A DNA stretch of 64,000 nucleotides. It comes from Adiantum capillus-veneris (taxonomy: Eukaryota; Streptophyta; Polypodiopsida; Polypodiales; Pteridaceae). The stretch is from NCBI GenBank assembly GCA_014529385.2, contig JABFUD020000228.1, positions 62,001-126,000 on the forward strand. The letters run 5' to 3'. The notes under the pieces were generated by a model. It was not told where the DNA came from, made no database searches, and was given only the letters and a program-made list of their open reading frames with translations. The position numbers and the translations under genes are program-made. This document shows, piece by piece, positions 1 through 11,817 of this stretch (its first letter is position 1; each line of letters begins with the position of its first letter).

Positions 1-4
1 ATCA

Positions 5-126
5 TGTTATGGAAGGTTTACTTGATATGTGGGGGAGAAAACAAGGAAAAAAGGTTTTTTTCTTTCTAGAAATCAGGCCTTTCCATCTTAAATAAAGTGG
101 CAAAGTAAGAGAAAAGACACAAGTAG

Positions 127-169
<43 letters not shown>
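5..169 (+). repeat. Repeat R1, copy 1 (ends in a TG microsatellite)
   Basis: The stretch beginning TGTTATGGAAGG is repeated at 7703-7834, where it begins TGTAATGGAAGG. The two copies agree through the CTTTCTAGAAATCAGG segment and into a (TG)n tract, then diverge. A TG start fits an LTR 5' end, but no matching CA end or target duplication was found, so an LTR is only one possibility. The window starts here, so nothing to the left can be judged. Confidence 0.6.
130..169. repeat. (TG)20 microsatellite
   Basis: Uninterrupted TG dinucleotides within repeat R1. The second copy of R1 has a shorter TG tract at about 7813-7833, so the tract differs in length between the copies. Confidence 0.95.
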
Positions 170-170
<1 letters not shown>

Positions 171-188
171 CCACCCTTTCCCAGGCAC

Positions 189-233
189 CATATTCTAATA
201 GGTAGTAGACCTATAGAATATGGGCCTACTACC
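189..233. other. Two interleaved inverted repeats (pseudoknot-like order)
   Basis: CATATTCTA at 189-197 pairs with TAGAATATG at 214-222, and GGTAGTAG at 201-208 pairs with CTACTACC at 226-233. The arms lie in the order a, b, a', b', which is the topology of an H-type pseudoknot rather than two nested hairpins. The region lies just beyond the end of the Penelope-like coding frame at 264, where a 3' untranslated region would be. Confidence 0.55.
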
Positions 234-263
234 TGAAGTATAGTTTAGAGTCTTTTAATCCTC

Positions 264-2530
264 TTATTGTGGTTCAAGAAGGCCAATCAAATTCTGCAAG
301 TCAAACTTAAGTCCGGACGAGTTGTGTTTTTTTAGAGAATTACAGATACAAGCAATAAGGTCTCTTTTAGAAAACCCGTTATTAATGAATTTGGTGACAA
401 GAGTCACGATTTCTTCAAAAAGCAATAAAGGTGTTTGATGAGGCATACATAATAAGAAAAATCATACCTAGATAGGTGTGTAATGAGTTTTTGAAGGGTC
501 TATTGCTTTTCCTTTTTGTAAATTCAAAAGATACGAGATTGATATTTTCTCTTTTCCAAAAAAAAACGAGTATAAAAATTACCCATGAATGGGGGGGTTA
601 GAGTAATCTCAATATTCAGGATGTGCGTCTTGGAAATGACCCATTTGTCAAGCCATATTACTCTATCTGAGAACGTCGGTTCAATCTTAAGACACGGTGG
701 ATAAATAACTTTAAGTGTTTCCAAGAACAATGGATTGTTAAGGCTACACAAGTCATCCATAAACCTAAATGAATGACAAAAGTGTGAGAGTGACGAAGTA
801 TTGGATGGGTTACTAAACAGTTTTAAGAGCCATTGGTATTCGAAGTGACACAGATAGAGATTACACATATAGAGATTGGTATTCGAAGTGACACAGATAG
901 AGATTACACATAATCGGAGAGCACAAAAAACCCATTGGGATCCCTAAGATCTGCTTGTAGTAGCACGTAGCACCTACTTGGGTACAACTTTTGTTAAAGA
1001 GCCAAGAGACATATTTATATAAATCTTCTTCTTTGAAGATGAAAGGTGAGGATTTATTAGACTTTTTTAACCAACCTATATGCCTTTTTGTTGAGATACA
1101 TGTATATCCTAATTTCGGTCTCTGAGCAAAGGCCAACTTAATAAGAGTAGAAAGTGTATTAAGTAGACCATCAGGTCCTTTTAGAGGAATATTCTCATAA
1201 CATTGTGTTACGTATGCGGTAGAAATAGAAAAGATGTTTTTGGGAGGTTAATAGTAAACCCCGCGGCATTTTTTATGATCCAAAACAGGCAACAATCTAT
1301 ATTTCTAAATAGTTTAAGATCATTACGCTTGATGGCGCAAATTGCTTCTAATTCAAGAAGAATATAATTTAAGCAGCAGGTGATGTCATTCGTAATCAAG
1401 GAAAAAAAGATATTGGATGTGTCAGAAATCCATCTAGATTTGTGTTTATGATTTTTATACATTGGGAAGTGTACAAGAATTTTCAGAGTGTTAGGACAGT
1501 ATCCTAATTCTGATAGCTCATTATTTAAAAGTGTAGCAGTACAAATCAGAGAGGTATCAAGTTTTAAAACATCCAAGCCATTGAGTCTGGCAAATGCAGA
1601 GACAAATGCTAACTTTTTCATATAAAGGAAGAAGTATTTGATGCTTTATCAAGGCCTATAATAAACCATTTCTATTTAACATTAGAAATGTACTTCTTCA
1701 TATTAGGCATAAGCCAGGTAGTATCAGTACTTAGCCATACTTGCGGCATAAGAATGATCCTTTTCCAAAACATTTCTTTGAGAGTTGAGATCAGTAGAGT
1801 GTAAGCATCTGACTCCAGTTGGAGTTTTAAGGCCAAGCCGGCCAGGCATTCAAGTAGATCCATTAAAGCAAGCTTAGAATTAGGTGTAAAAGGAGGAATA
1901 TGATTCAAGCCTTTACTCAAGAGGTTCCTAACCGAAATATCTGGTATAATTTCAATGTTAGACGTACATACATGTGAGCCAAAATCAGTGAGTCTTACAA
2001 AACTTCGGAAATAGGTGACAAAAACAAATAGGAACATCATCTATATGGAGGAACTTATTTGAATAAATTAGATTCTTAATAGGTGGCAAGTATTTCCAAC
2101 CAAACATCATGTCCTTTAGAAATATACTAGACTAAAAATATACAAGCACACTCAAGGTAAGGTCTGAATACATTCCAGACTATTTCAGTGTAATAGTCAT
2201 CATTATTTTACTGAAGGTCATCACACCTTTGGTTCTTGCATATAGACCTGTATTCGAACTGTATCTTTTGTCATCAAGGAAGTTCACATTGAATGGATCT
2301 TTAATTAGATCACCTTTATCCAAGAGCTGAATTCCTTTAAGAACTTTAAGTTTGCGTTCTTCAATAGTGGCAAGTGCTCGGTTGGCCAAGAAGACCCAAG
2401 TTTCCATAGAAATGGGTGCAAGAAATCCTTTATTTGGGAACAACCAAAGTTTGTGCTCTACACCCAGGGATTCTACTTCAATCTGCCGTGATGGTAGAAA
2501 AGGAAAGGCCCTAGGTACCTTCGGCACCAT
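264..2530 (-). pseudogene. Penelope-like element reverse transcriptase, broken
   Basis: Minus-strand frames at 2530-2180, 2040-1672, 1621-1208, 1136-861, 868-524 and 446-264 read in order as one damaged polyprotein. Penelope-like hallmarks are visible: an N-terminal LLSKGLNHIPPFTPN segment (about 1925-1870), the core motif GIPMG followed by SPIMCNLYL (about 960-890), and the catalytic motif FRFMDDL followed by NNPLF (about 770-725). The last frame resembles a thumb region. No GIY-YIG endonuclease is visible after it, as in endonuclease-deficient Penelope-like elements that are known in plants, fungi and rotifers. One frame break is explained by a 43-bp tandem duplication at 833-917. An LTR or LINE reverse transcriptase is unlikely because the GIPMG and MDDL contexts differ from those families. 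The element is inactive as read. Confidence 0.72.
833..917. repeat. 43-bp tandem duplication inside the Penelope-like RT
   Basis: The unit beginning TTGGTATTCGAAGTGACACA occurs at 833 and again at 876, with a 43-bp period. It duplicates the codons for NLYLCHFEYQ. Because 43 is not a multiple of three, it shifts the reverse transcriptase frame, which is why two overlapping frames both contain this peptide. Confidence 0.9.
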
Positions 2531-2606
2531 ATCTAACAGGGAAGCTTCACTAAGTGAACATAGGTCCTTCTGAAATTCTTTTACAGCTTCTAAAGCAGCG
2601 ACATCC

Positions 2607-3006
2607 CTACAAAAGAGGCTGTTTGGTGGAGGAACTAAGGTGTAGAGGGAGCATTAATAAAGATGGGACTAAGCCCGCAAAATTTCCTAAGGAGATTGGA
2701 AAGTTCAGAACCTTTAGACGAGAAAAGGAAGCAAAGTCATGTAATGGGCTTTGGAAATAACCGCAAATTAGTGGTAAATTCTCGAAGTAGGCTGATACCA
2801 TCAGATTTATTCTTAACAAGGAGAGCCAGAACCTTCATCCATTGGTCAAAAGAGATAAGCTGGACAAGAGACACACTATCCTTCGAGGCATCAAAAATTA
2901 AGGTTGAAGCCTCGCTATCCTGAATACACTTTAACACAAGTAACGAAGCAATGGAAAGGAGTTCCATCGGAAGCTTGAGCCCTTGGTAAAGGGATACAAT
3001 CTGCAT
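2607..3006 (-). other. Possible upstream part of the Penelope-like element
   Basis: Minus-strand open frames at 3006-2737 and 2819-2607 lie directly upstream of the Penelope-like frames and run the same way. The proteins, for example one with the segment SFDQWMKVLALLVKNKSDG, match no domain I recognise. They could be the N-terminal part of the same element or unrelated sequence. The 5' end of the element is not defined. Confidence 0.25.
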
Positions 3007-6000
3007 AGATTTTAAGAACAGGAGTTAGATTACATCCTTTTGGAAGGGCTGAGTAGACCTGAAAATCTTATACAGAGTGTAATTGTTTTTTGAATTTTAT
3101 AGCCCTATGCAGATAAGGCCGAATCCTAAGAGAGATATAAGGAAAGGTGATTTTTATTTCTTTAGCAAGTCGTAATTTCTTCGAAATCAAATGTCTTTTG
3201 ATAGGGTCAAAACAAACTTTAATTCTTGTAGTGAGCTTTTCAATAACCTGGTAGACAGAAGTAATAAACTAGTGAAATGACATGAATAAAAAGGGAAAAT
3301 CTAGAAAGTGAGAGTACAGTTTGGAATGGTCATGCTAGCAACCTTTAACCAGTCAGGTCAAGGGGGACCATTGAGACTTTGTGATAGCAACCCTACCTAT
3401 TATCATATAATAAATTATATAATAATAGGTGCTTAAATCTAGAACTAAGGTCTGAGAGAGAAAGACATACAAGTCAATCTCTCTTATGCATTTATTGTGT
3501 GTGTAGCAGTTTTAAATATATACAAATACATACGCAAACGAACTATATAGTTCACAGACCAATAATTCTAGGCAGATACAATGGTTTAGTATAATAATTT
3601 ATTTGCACTTGAAATATAGTTCACAGACCAATAATTCTAGGCAGATACAATGGTTTAGTACAATAATTTATTTGCACTTGAAAGTATATTTTTTACAAGG
3701 TAGTAAAGATAACAAGTAAAGCTTGGGAAATAGTCATCCCAGACTCTGGCGTGAATTTGCTTCAAGGTAAGCGAACAACCCCCAGCCGTCTACCACAAAG
3801 AACAGAATGTTTTTATCAAAGAAGGTAGCCCTCACCTGCATCCATAGCCACAAGAAAACAGATCGTTAGCACGTGGCTGTACACAGGTGATGCTGGGCAT
3901 CCTAGTTGTTATCCATGTCACAATGAAAAAACAAACCATTCTTCAATATGTAAAAAAATAGAGTTATACTAAGAATTCCCCTTTTTTTTCTTTTCTTTTT
4001 TTTCTTTTTTTAGGAGTGAGCCTCCTCTCAAGGCTATAAAAAAAATATATATAAAAAACCAAACCATAAGCCCAATCATCATCTGAGTCACATATTATGC
4101 CATAATCGACATATTCTTCAAAAAACCAGTATCCCATAAAGTCGCAAAATAGGCCCAGCAACAACTCTTATGTGAAGTGCCATATAATCAAATTTTTGCT
4201 CACTAAATGATGGTCCAGTTACAGTCAGACCGTTTGGGAAGGTCTACAAATGTGGCATAGGCAATCAGCTAAAAGCAGGTGACATAGACCAATACAAGCT
4301 AAAAAGCAGACCAGCACTTCCTCTTGAATAAGTACTTTTTCATCGGTCTTCCTTTATAGTTTACATATTTATGTTGGAGACATTCTTTCGTACATCATTA
4401 TGCAAGTGTGGGGTCATTCCATCATGTACTGATACCATAAGTGATGTTAATTTTAAGAAACTTTCATGTTAAGGATTTTTAAAGCTAGAGACCCATCTTT
4501 AAAAAAAAAAAGCCAAGATGCATCGGTTATTTAACAAGCTATACCCTTTGAGGGGTGTAACAAACATCAGCAGGCAAGACAACTTTCTTATTTTCGTTTT
4601 AAATCGACTCCTCCTAATCAAATGCTCATAACCTTCCAACCAAGTTTCCCAAATCTGGCTGTCCACATCAACCAACATTTGAAGTAGTTTTGAGATTTGG
4701 CATCTCATAGCATCAGAAAATAGTCCCAAAACAACCAGCTGGAATCATAACCTCAGAACAAAGGAGTTATTTTTTATAGAATACCAGTCTAATTAACAAT
4801 TTAAATATTTTTTAATATAATTAGACAAATCATTCTATTTGTAATGATTTTAAATCCTACAGGTGTCCAAAACCCTAATTACCTAGTAAACCAGGAGCTG
4901 AAGCAAACTAGTAGGTCAAGTCATAGGCAGCATAATAACAAAGTCTATACGCACTATAAAGAGCTTGGACTATGCTGAATCTTTTTAATGAGTAACCCCT
5001 TCGAGTATGATCAGAGTCAATCTCATTTAGACTAGTAAGGGAGGTCTAATACACGAAAACAGTAACCAGGCCAACGACACAACGATACCTTCCTTGGTTT
5101 TAAAGCAAGAGAAGGAAATTTACATTAAATATTTTAATCAAAGACTACAGATATGCTGGAAAAAGTCATTCAATCACCTTCCATTTATGCAAGTATGCAA
5201 CCATATTACCCTGTATAGAACAAAGGTCAAGTTCAAAACAAGTCATGCTTTAGGACTTCCTTCAATAAGTGATCATCATATTTAGGGCAATATCCTTTGA
5301 ATTATCTTCTGTAAGAAAGTAGCCAGGCAAAACTAAGTCTGCAAAATTTATTTTCAAGATTCAAGCATCTAAATGGAAATCACTATATTATATGGATAAG
5401 AACAGTATCAACATTCATAGCATTCTTTTATACTGCCTGGCATAATCATAGTAGAGACATCATTTTTAAGTCTCGAGCCTAGGTAGCAAATGGCTATAGT
5501 CAAAGTGCACCAATTTCATTTAGTATACCAGTCAATCTACTACTCATGCCATAGATTTAGGTCAGCCATACGAGCATATATTGTTCTTAGGATTTCAAGA
5601 AAGTCGAAAACCATGTTAGCCAGTCGACTAGTTTATGAAGCCATCAGTACCGTAAGCCAGGTCAAAAAGAGCATGGTTTAATAGAAGCCATACTCGTATA
5701 GGACAGAAAAGACCAGATTTTTGCCACATCCTTTTAATGAGTAAGTCTTAAGTCAAATTTCTAAATGGAATGTCTATTATCCAGGATAAGTTACCCAGCC
5801 AAAGATAAATAACCCAAAAAAAACATCGAGATTTCCAATAGTTCAGTGTGACAAGGTCACACATAATATGATTCTCATTGTTCATAGTCTTTATAGTAAG
5901 CGTGGGAAAACATTTCAATTTTTTTTCTCAAAACAACATGCATGTAATACTTCAATGCTTTTGTTTGGAGATAGTAGGTAAAAGGTACAATCAACATGGC

Positions 6001-7382
6001 TAAGTTTAGGAAGTCAAGACTAAAGTAACAAAACCAAAATTAGGCAATAACTCCATTGTACGTGCTATGCCTAAACAATCTATGCTTGTAAGTTTCAAGT
6101 CTTTTAATAGACATCCTATTATGCAAGGAAACAATCTGCAAAATTTTCCCAATCATGGTCAAGTATTTATCAACTCGAGATCTGGCAGCAAAACGTCAAG
6201 ATGAGGTTCCCAAATTTTATCAAGAAAATCATTTTAAGCGTTCTTTCCATAACTTAAACCAAAAACAACAGTCATATTGAGCGGCATTATACTAAATGCA
6301 TATCAACCATTGGATTCTCCATCCTAATGTTAGCAAAAAACAGTCCAGCTTATGACAATGCTGGAGGCATTTAAGAAAATATCAATTAACCTATAGATTT
6401 GAAGACGACGAATCCATCACCACTTTATCAATTTTTTTCGACATGATGAGGACACCACAGCAAACCAGAAATGAACACACAACAGTGGTTACAGAACCCA
6501 ATGCTAAGTGAGCATAAAGACTCACCTTCCAAGGTATTTATAGGAGATGAAGCTACTCCATAGCAGAAGGGGCCATAATCAAGCAAGTACTGTAGCCCAA
6601 CGCGGTTGGCATTGAAGACCCCCTATATAGGGATTATATACAGCACAGGATCCAGATGCAAGCGGCCAGCGCAGGATCCTTCCACACAATATACGCACAC
6701 TCAGCCTCTCTTATTATGCAGACGAAGCCCTGCGGCAGTAACCCACAGAGAACATTTCTATAGAGATATTTACACACGTCACACCGATTTGAGCATCAAG
6801 GGATAAATTACCCTAAGGTAACTAAGGATAAAACAATCAATAAGTTAAAAGGCATACCCCAAAACAAATGAGCCAAATATGCTTTATTAACCAAGTTGGT
6901 AGATAGCCAAGTATTCTTACCGGCTGTTGAGTGGTCGAAAAGCCCAATAGACAAATTTACTAAACACACAACTGTTCACATCAATGGGTGAAAAGACCAT
7001 CTGTACACACCGATATTTCTAATGAAACTATAATTATAAATCCATATAAATTAGACACATTAAGAGAGTGGACATTTTGCCAATCACCACTACCAAGTGA
7101 GATAAAGTGAGTGAGGGAGTAAATAATTTTGGGAATTTCGAAGCAATATGCATTATTGAGTATAGGTATCAGTGTAGGTCTATAAAACACGGGCAATCTT
7201 TTTGAAAGGGTGAGTGCACAAAATCTACCTTGAGTAGCTTTCTGAGAGTTTTTTCATCCACCATATGCTATGACTTCTAGTGATGATCATGTTCTATCAT
7301 TATCCATTGCCCATCTCCAACAGTCGAATGAGTCTATTAAGAGAACCACACTACTACTCGTTATGAACATCATTTATTTCGG
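3007..7382. other. Unassigned AT-rich region
   Basis: No coding frame longer than about 76 codons here resembles a known protein, and no LTR pair, terminal inverted repeat or target duplication was recognised. The only clear structure is the 69-bp tandem duplication at 3545-3683. Several short pieces, for example a TATATAGGGATTATATAC stretch near 6630, look like decayed repeat. It is probably old transposable-element DNA, but I cannot name a family. Confidence 0.4.
3545..3683. repeat. 69-bp tandem duplication
   Basis: The unit that includes TTCACAGACCAATAATTCTA is present twice with a 69-bp period (3545-3613 and 3614-3683). The copies differ at only about one base (TAGTATAAT versus TAGTACAAT), so the duplication looks recent relative to the surrounding decay. 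Confidence 0.92.
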
Positions 7383-7706
7383 GTGACTCTTTGGGGTCGA
7401 GAGCATTTTAAGAATAATATCCGTCTGGCTATGGTGGTAGAAGCAATGGACCTAGGGGCACAATACTATTATGTAGAACATTCAATGAAGCAAGGTTTTT
7501 CTCTGAACGGTGTATATCTGCTAGCACAGTTTCTTCCTCCACAAAGATTTTTTTGTATCGTGGATATGGGCAGCCACTACGAGGGTATTTTAATTGCACT
7601 CCCTGCACTAAGGAGTATGGTGTGGTCTTGGAAACCCGTATCCTACCTCTGGTTGAGCATCCAAACACATGCTATTACTGTGATAGTTGTTTGTGTGAAC
7701 ATGTAA
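7383..7706 (+). other. Unrecognised open frames on both strands
   Basis: A 107-codon frame on the plus strand overlaps a 79-codon frame on the minus strand (7668-7429). I recognise neither. The minus-strand product contains GCPYPRYKK and is rich in charged residues, with no domain I can name. This may be decayed element sequence rather than a gene. Confidence 0.15.
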
Positions 7707-7834
7707 TGGAAGGTTTACTTGATATGTAGGGGAGAAAAAAAGAAAAAAAGGGTTTTTTCTTTCTAGAAATCAGGCTTTTCCATCTTACATAAAGTGGTGA
7801 GAGACAAGAGTTTTGTGTGTGTGTGTGTGTGTGT
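7703..7834 (+). repeat. Repeat R1, copy 2
   Basis: This matches 5-169 from TGTAATGGAAGGTTTACTTG through the TG microsatellite. The downstream sequence (TTCTCCAATAACTATT) does not match what follows copy 1. The pair brackets the Penelope-like element and the unassigned region. Confidence 0.6.
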
Positions 7835-7948
7835 TCTCCAATAACTATTATAACATAAACATCAAAGAATTCTTTCACGTTACAAAAGACACTAAAAAAC
7901 TATGTTAATGAAAAGGTGATAAAACTCCCATTCATAGTACGAACAGAC

Positions 7949-8173
7949 TGTTGCAATTAGAGTTTCAGAGAAATGCACACAACTGGAGAAGACGAAGGAA
8001 GCTCAAGGCACACAACTAAGAGTATGTTAATTAGTGTGAAATTGAAAGATAGATAGCCCTAGAATGATGGGTGTATATACAATGCACGGGGAAAAAAACC
8101 TCCTAAAGAGGTAAAAATGCCCCGACAGTCCTAGTGTGTTCACACACATCACTACCACATGTATATGGTAAGA
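7949..8173 (-). repeat. 3' LTR of copia A, 225 bp
   Basis: On the minus strand it runs from TCTTACCATATACATG to TAATTGCAACA. It matches the plus-strand LTR of copia B at 44811-45037, which begins TGTTACCATACACATG. A polypurine tract (AGGGGGGATTT, minus strand, about 8174-8185) precedes it. The first base pair is TC rather than TG, a point change relative to B. Such a short LTR is normal for some copia lineages. Confidence 0.8.
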
Positions 8174-9066
8174 AATCCCCCCTAGAGTGATGCATTGAAT
8201 GAGAGCTCGCACATGAATAAATGGAAATGCCATGCCCTAAGGACATGATCTGTCCACAAAGGGGAGTAACCCAAAGCTTTGCGGAAAGCTTCAAGCTTCT
8301 CACAAGACAATGCCTTTGTGAAAAGATCTGCAAGGTTGTCCTGTGTTGGCACATAAGCCAATCTCATCTCTCCTGCTAAGAGCCTCTCCCTGGCATAGTG
8401 GTAATGCACCTCAATGTGCTTTGTGCGAGCATGAAAAATTGGGTTCCTCACAATTGCCAATTCGCTCTGACTGTTAGTGTAGATAGTGTTAGCAGTGTCT
8501 TGTCCAACACCCAAATCAGCCATGAGGCGTCTAAGCTATACACACTCAATCGTAGCTGTGAAGACTACCCTGTACTCAGCCTCACAACTAGAAGTGGCCA
8601 CAATAGGTTTCTTCTTGCTCAACCATGATATACATGAACGGCCAAGCATGAAACAAAAACCACTTGTGGACACGTGTGTGTCAAAACAACTACCCAATCT
8701 GAGTCCAAAAAAGCATGCAAGTCTGGCGGCAATGATCCCCCCTTGTGATAAAACAAGCCAAGATATAAACTAAGGTATCCTCTTGATAGTTTGCCAGTGC
8801 TTAGACCTTGGGCTATGCATAAATTTGATGACCTATGAGACTGCAAACTAAATATCTGGCCTCGTGTTGCATACATAAATGAGGCATCCTACAACAGTTT
8901 GGTAAAGAGTGACATCTACAGGATCCCCAACATCATGAAGACTCAATTTTAAACCTGTTTCCATGGGAGTGGCAATAGGTTTGCAATCCTCAAGTCCAAA
9001 CTTATATAGCAATGTCTTTATGTAACTTTTCTAACACGAGGAAATACGACCATCACATTGCTTAAA
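8174..9066 (-). pseudogene. Copia A: RT C-terminus and RNase H
   Basis: This is the 3' part of the copia polyprotein. In successive frames it shows the thumb segment KFGLEDCKPIATPMET, the connection DLHAFLDSDW, and RNase H with LADLFTKALS near 8340-8300. RNase H would remove the RNA strand during reverse transcription in the virus-like particle. The frame at 8523-8182 covers the tail of RNase H. The segment from about 9066 to 8530 carries several stops (for example after GLLHHYLGI) and frameshifts. Copia B has the same peptides on the other strand, which confirms the reading order. Confidence 0.8.
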
Positions 9067-9735
9067 CTATATGCCCAAGTAATGATGCAACAACCCCAAA
9101 TATTTCATCTTGAAAGTAGCATTCAAATCAATGTGAAATTCAACAATATGTCTCTCATTTGGTCCAGTGATGATCAGGAAATCATCTACATAAAGAACCA
9201 TAATGATAAGTACATCACCTTCACGCTTTACATACAATGTGCTTTCTGTTGGAATTTTATTATGAAAGCCACATTTGACCAAATGAGTATCATCTTTCTC
9301 ATACCAAGCACGAGGAGATTGCTTCAACCCATACAAAGCCTTCTTACATCTGCACACTTTGTCCTCTTGTCCTTTCTTGACAAAACCACGAGGCTGTGTT
9401 ACATAAACTTCGTCAAATATGTCACCATTCAAGAAAACAGTAACAATGTCTGATTGATGTACATCCCAACCAAAATGAGGTGCCAATGCACATAAAAAAC
9501 GCACAGTAAACATATGACAAGTGGGAGCAAAAGTCTCTTCATAATCTATGCATTTTTGTTGTGCATAACCCGTTGCAAAAAGTCAAGCCTTATGGCGATC
9601 CATCTCACTATCCGGCTTGCGTTTCAACTTGGAAACCCATTTTGTACCAATGGCCTTTTTGCCAAGAGGCAAATCACGTAAAGTCCATGCGCCATTTTCT
9701 ATAAGTGCATCATATTCTCATTGCATGGTAGCCAT
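9067..9735 (-). pseudogene. Copia A: reverse transcriptase core
   Basis: The frame at 9513-9067 has the copia RT hallmarks VHQSDIVTVFLNGDI (first catalytic Asp), KALYGLKQSPRAWY and VLYVDDFLI (the YVDD pair). Upstream, in another frame to about 9735, are GAWTLRDLPLGKKAIGTKWV and KPDSEMDRHKA, the usual start of copia RT. The enzyme copies the element RNA to DNA. A stop lies within the upstream segment (RHKA followed by a nonsense codon), so the protein cannot be made whole. Confidence 0.85.
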
Positions 9736-10288
9736 CTAATTTTTTGAATTTTGTGCTTTATCAAAAGACAGAGGTTCCTCAACATCGTGGAAGCTAGACA
9801 TGGCCAAAGCATAACAATCTAATGCATAAGATGCATGGCCAAAGCCTAAACAAGTATTACTAGACAAAGGTGCATCCAATTTACTGTCACACAATGTATG
9901 CACCAGCCATTTTGGCATACCTCTAGCCTGCCCATTTTCAGCCCCTTCCTCATCAAGTACATCATGTACATCTACATCAGTAATAGTCTGATCTATAAAA
10001 TTTTTGGAAAACCCCATAGGCTGTACATTTGCTTCATTGGGATTTACATTAAAACTTCCGCCACTGAAAAGAGGCAACAAAGTGTCATAAATGTCCTGTG
10101 AGCTTACATTACTATCTCTAGTACATGACGACAAGGGCTGAACAGAATTTTTCACAAACACTACATCCCGTGAAACCAAAATATGCTTTGTTTGCGGATG
10201 ATACAACCTGTAACCTTTGCTTTCAGCACAATAACCAACAAAAATACATTTGACAGCCTTATCATCCAATTTTTTGTATTGTACATGT
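9736..10288 (-). pseudogene. Copia A: integrase C-terminal part and linker
   Basis: It contains the conserved copia segment KAVKCIFVGYCAESKGYRLY (about 10265-10205), followed by HPQTKHILVSRDVVF. This is the region after the integrase core and before RT. The frame runs without a break into TR-GAG-1 LTR sequence at 10289, so the first residues of the computed frame (MGWGREKRG...) are LTR, not copia. The upstream half of the same domain continues at 17074. Confidence 0.85.
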
Positions 10289-11817
10289 TGATGGGGGCTT
10301 TTCCCAAGCCAAGCTCCCATACCCCTCTTCTCTCGTCCCCACCCCATGAAAACCCCCTTTTAGGGAGGGAGTGATAAAAAGCATTGGAAAAAGTAAGAAA
10401 AAAATAAAGTATGATTATGTAAATATATGAGAAAGGTAAAATAAGCTACCTCATGCCTGCGGGGCAGCCCATCCCCACCTTGCCTTCTTTTTCTTCATTG
10501 TTGCCTTGCCGTGTGTCCCTTTTCCTCTCCTCCACTCAAAAGGTCAACCCCCTCTCTCTTCCCCTTGTCCTTTCTCCTTTCTCTCTCCCCTCAAGCTACC
10601 CCACCTCTCACCAATAATGCATTCTAACTCACCAATAATGCACCCTAACTCACATGCAACTTATCCTATCTTTCAAAATAGTATACCCCACCCCCTCTTT
10701 CTCTCTCCTATCATATCCCATGACCCAAATACCCCCCTCTAGGGCTCCATGTCTCTTGTCTTGTAGCTAAATAACCTCCCCCACACTCACACACACTCAG
10801 TTTCACTGAAAAAGGTGCCCACAGACCCATCCCCACCCGGTGGTTACCTGATTTTTCTTGGGTTCACACACATCTGCACACAGATTCACCTCTGAACACA
10901 CTCCCCTCTCCCCCCTCTTGTAATTACTTTATTCTCCATGTCACCTCTCACTTTTTTTCATCAACCCATCTCTCTCTCATGAGACTGCTGTTTTGGCATA
11001 TATACACACAGCCAGACAAGTGGGGCCCACAGTCACATGGCCTATGTAGATAATGATTTCTTCATTTCTAAATTCTAGAATTTCTCCCCCCTCCTCCCCT
11101 ATATAAAAAGGGGTCACTATCACACTAAACACACACAACATCACCAAAGAACACACTATGCACTGTGTGTGCCTAGTGCACACACACACACCCACACCAT
11201 CACCATTACCGCAATCACCATGCTCGTCTTGAGCATGACCTCTACACCCTTGGGCTATGGAAGATGAAGGGAAATTAAATGAAGGATGAAGGCCATAGCC
11301 CTCGTGCGAGTCTTCGCCATCAACTCCCACCTATCCACCATGTGCTCTACCACGCTCTCCCTTCTCATTCCCCTACCCTATGCTCCCCATTTCATCGCCT
11401 TATTCTCTAAATAAAGCTTGAGGTTTTGTGAGTATGTTTTCTTGCAATGTTTTGTCCATGTGAGGTGTGCGGAATCGCCACCTAGTCTTGTGTTTGGAGT
11501 GAGCTTGTGTGTGTGTGAAGGGTGTGCGGATTCGCCATCCTTCTGTGGTACCTAAGTACTAAGCCGCTATACACACTCTCTCTCTCTCTCACACACTTAA
11601 TCTCATTCCCCTTCCTCTTCATCATTACTCCCAAGCATCCATCTCTCCTGGATGAAAACTTTGTTATATGGTATGTTGTTTGCGTCCTAGCCGCTCAAGC
11701 TAGGTGGTGCCCCCTGTTTGCTTTACCATGACAGGCTCGAGGCACGCCATTAGGTCCCCGGTGTTTTAGAGGCCGTCAGGGGTTCGGGGTTCGCTTTGCT
11801 CCCGTCATTTGGTGCCC
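10289..11817 (+). repeat. 5' LTR of TR-GAG-1, 1529 bp
   Basis: It starts TGATGGGGGCTTTTCCC and ends GCTCCCGTCA. It contains a TATA-like box at 11100-11109 and an AATAAA signal at 11410-11415, a spacing that fits U3, R and U5. Most of U3 is pyrimidine-rich. Confidence 0.92.
11100..11109 (+). promoter_or_regulatory. Probable LTR TATA box (TATAAAAAGG-type)
   Basis: The sequence TATATAAAAA lies about 310 bp upstream of an AATAAA signal in the LTR. The 3' LTR keeps CTATAAAAAG at 16341-16350. Transcription from here would give the genomic RNA. It was found by motif only. Confidence 0.55.

Noticed and set aside
1-3000. Hammerhead ribozyme, known from some Penelope-like elements
   Set aside because: No CTGATGA core followed by GAAA at a suitable spacing was seen on either strand.
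9736-10347. The frame suggests a copia protein starting MGWGREKRGMG
   Set aside because: The first 20 or so residues are TR-GAG-1 LTR; the copia protein is interrupted at 10288.
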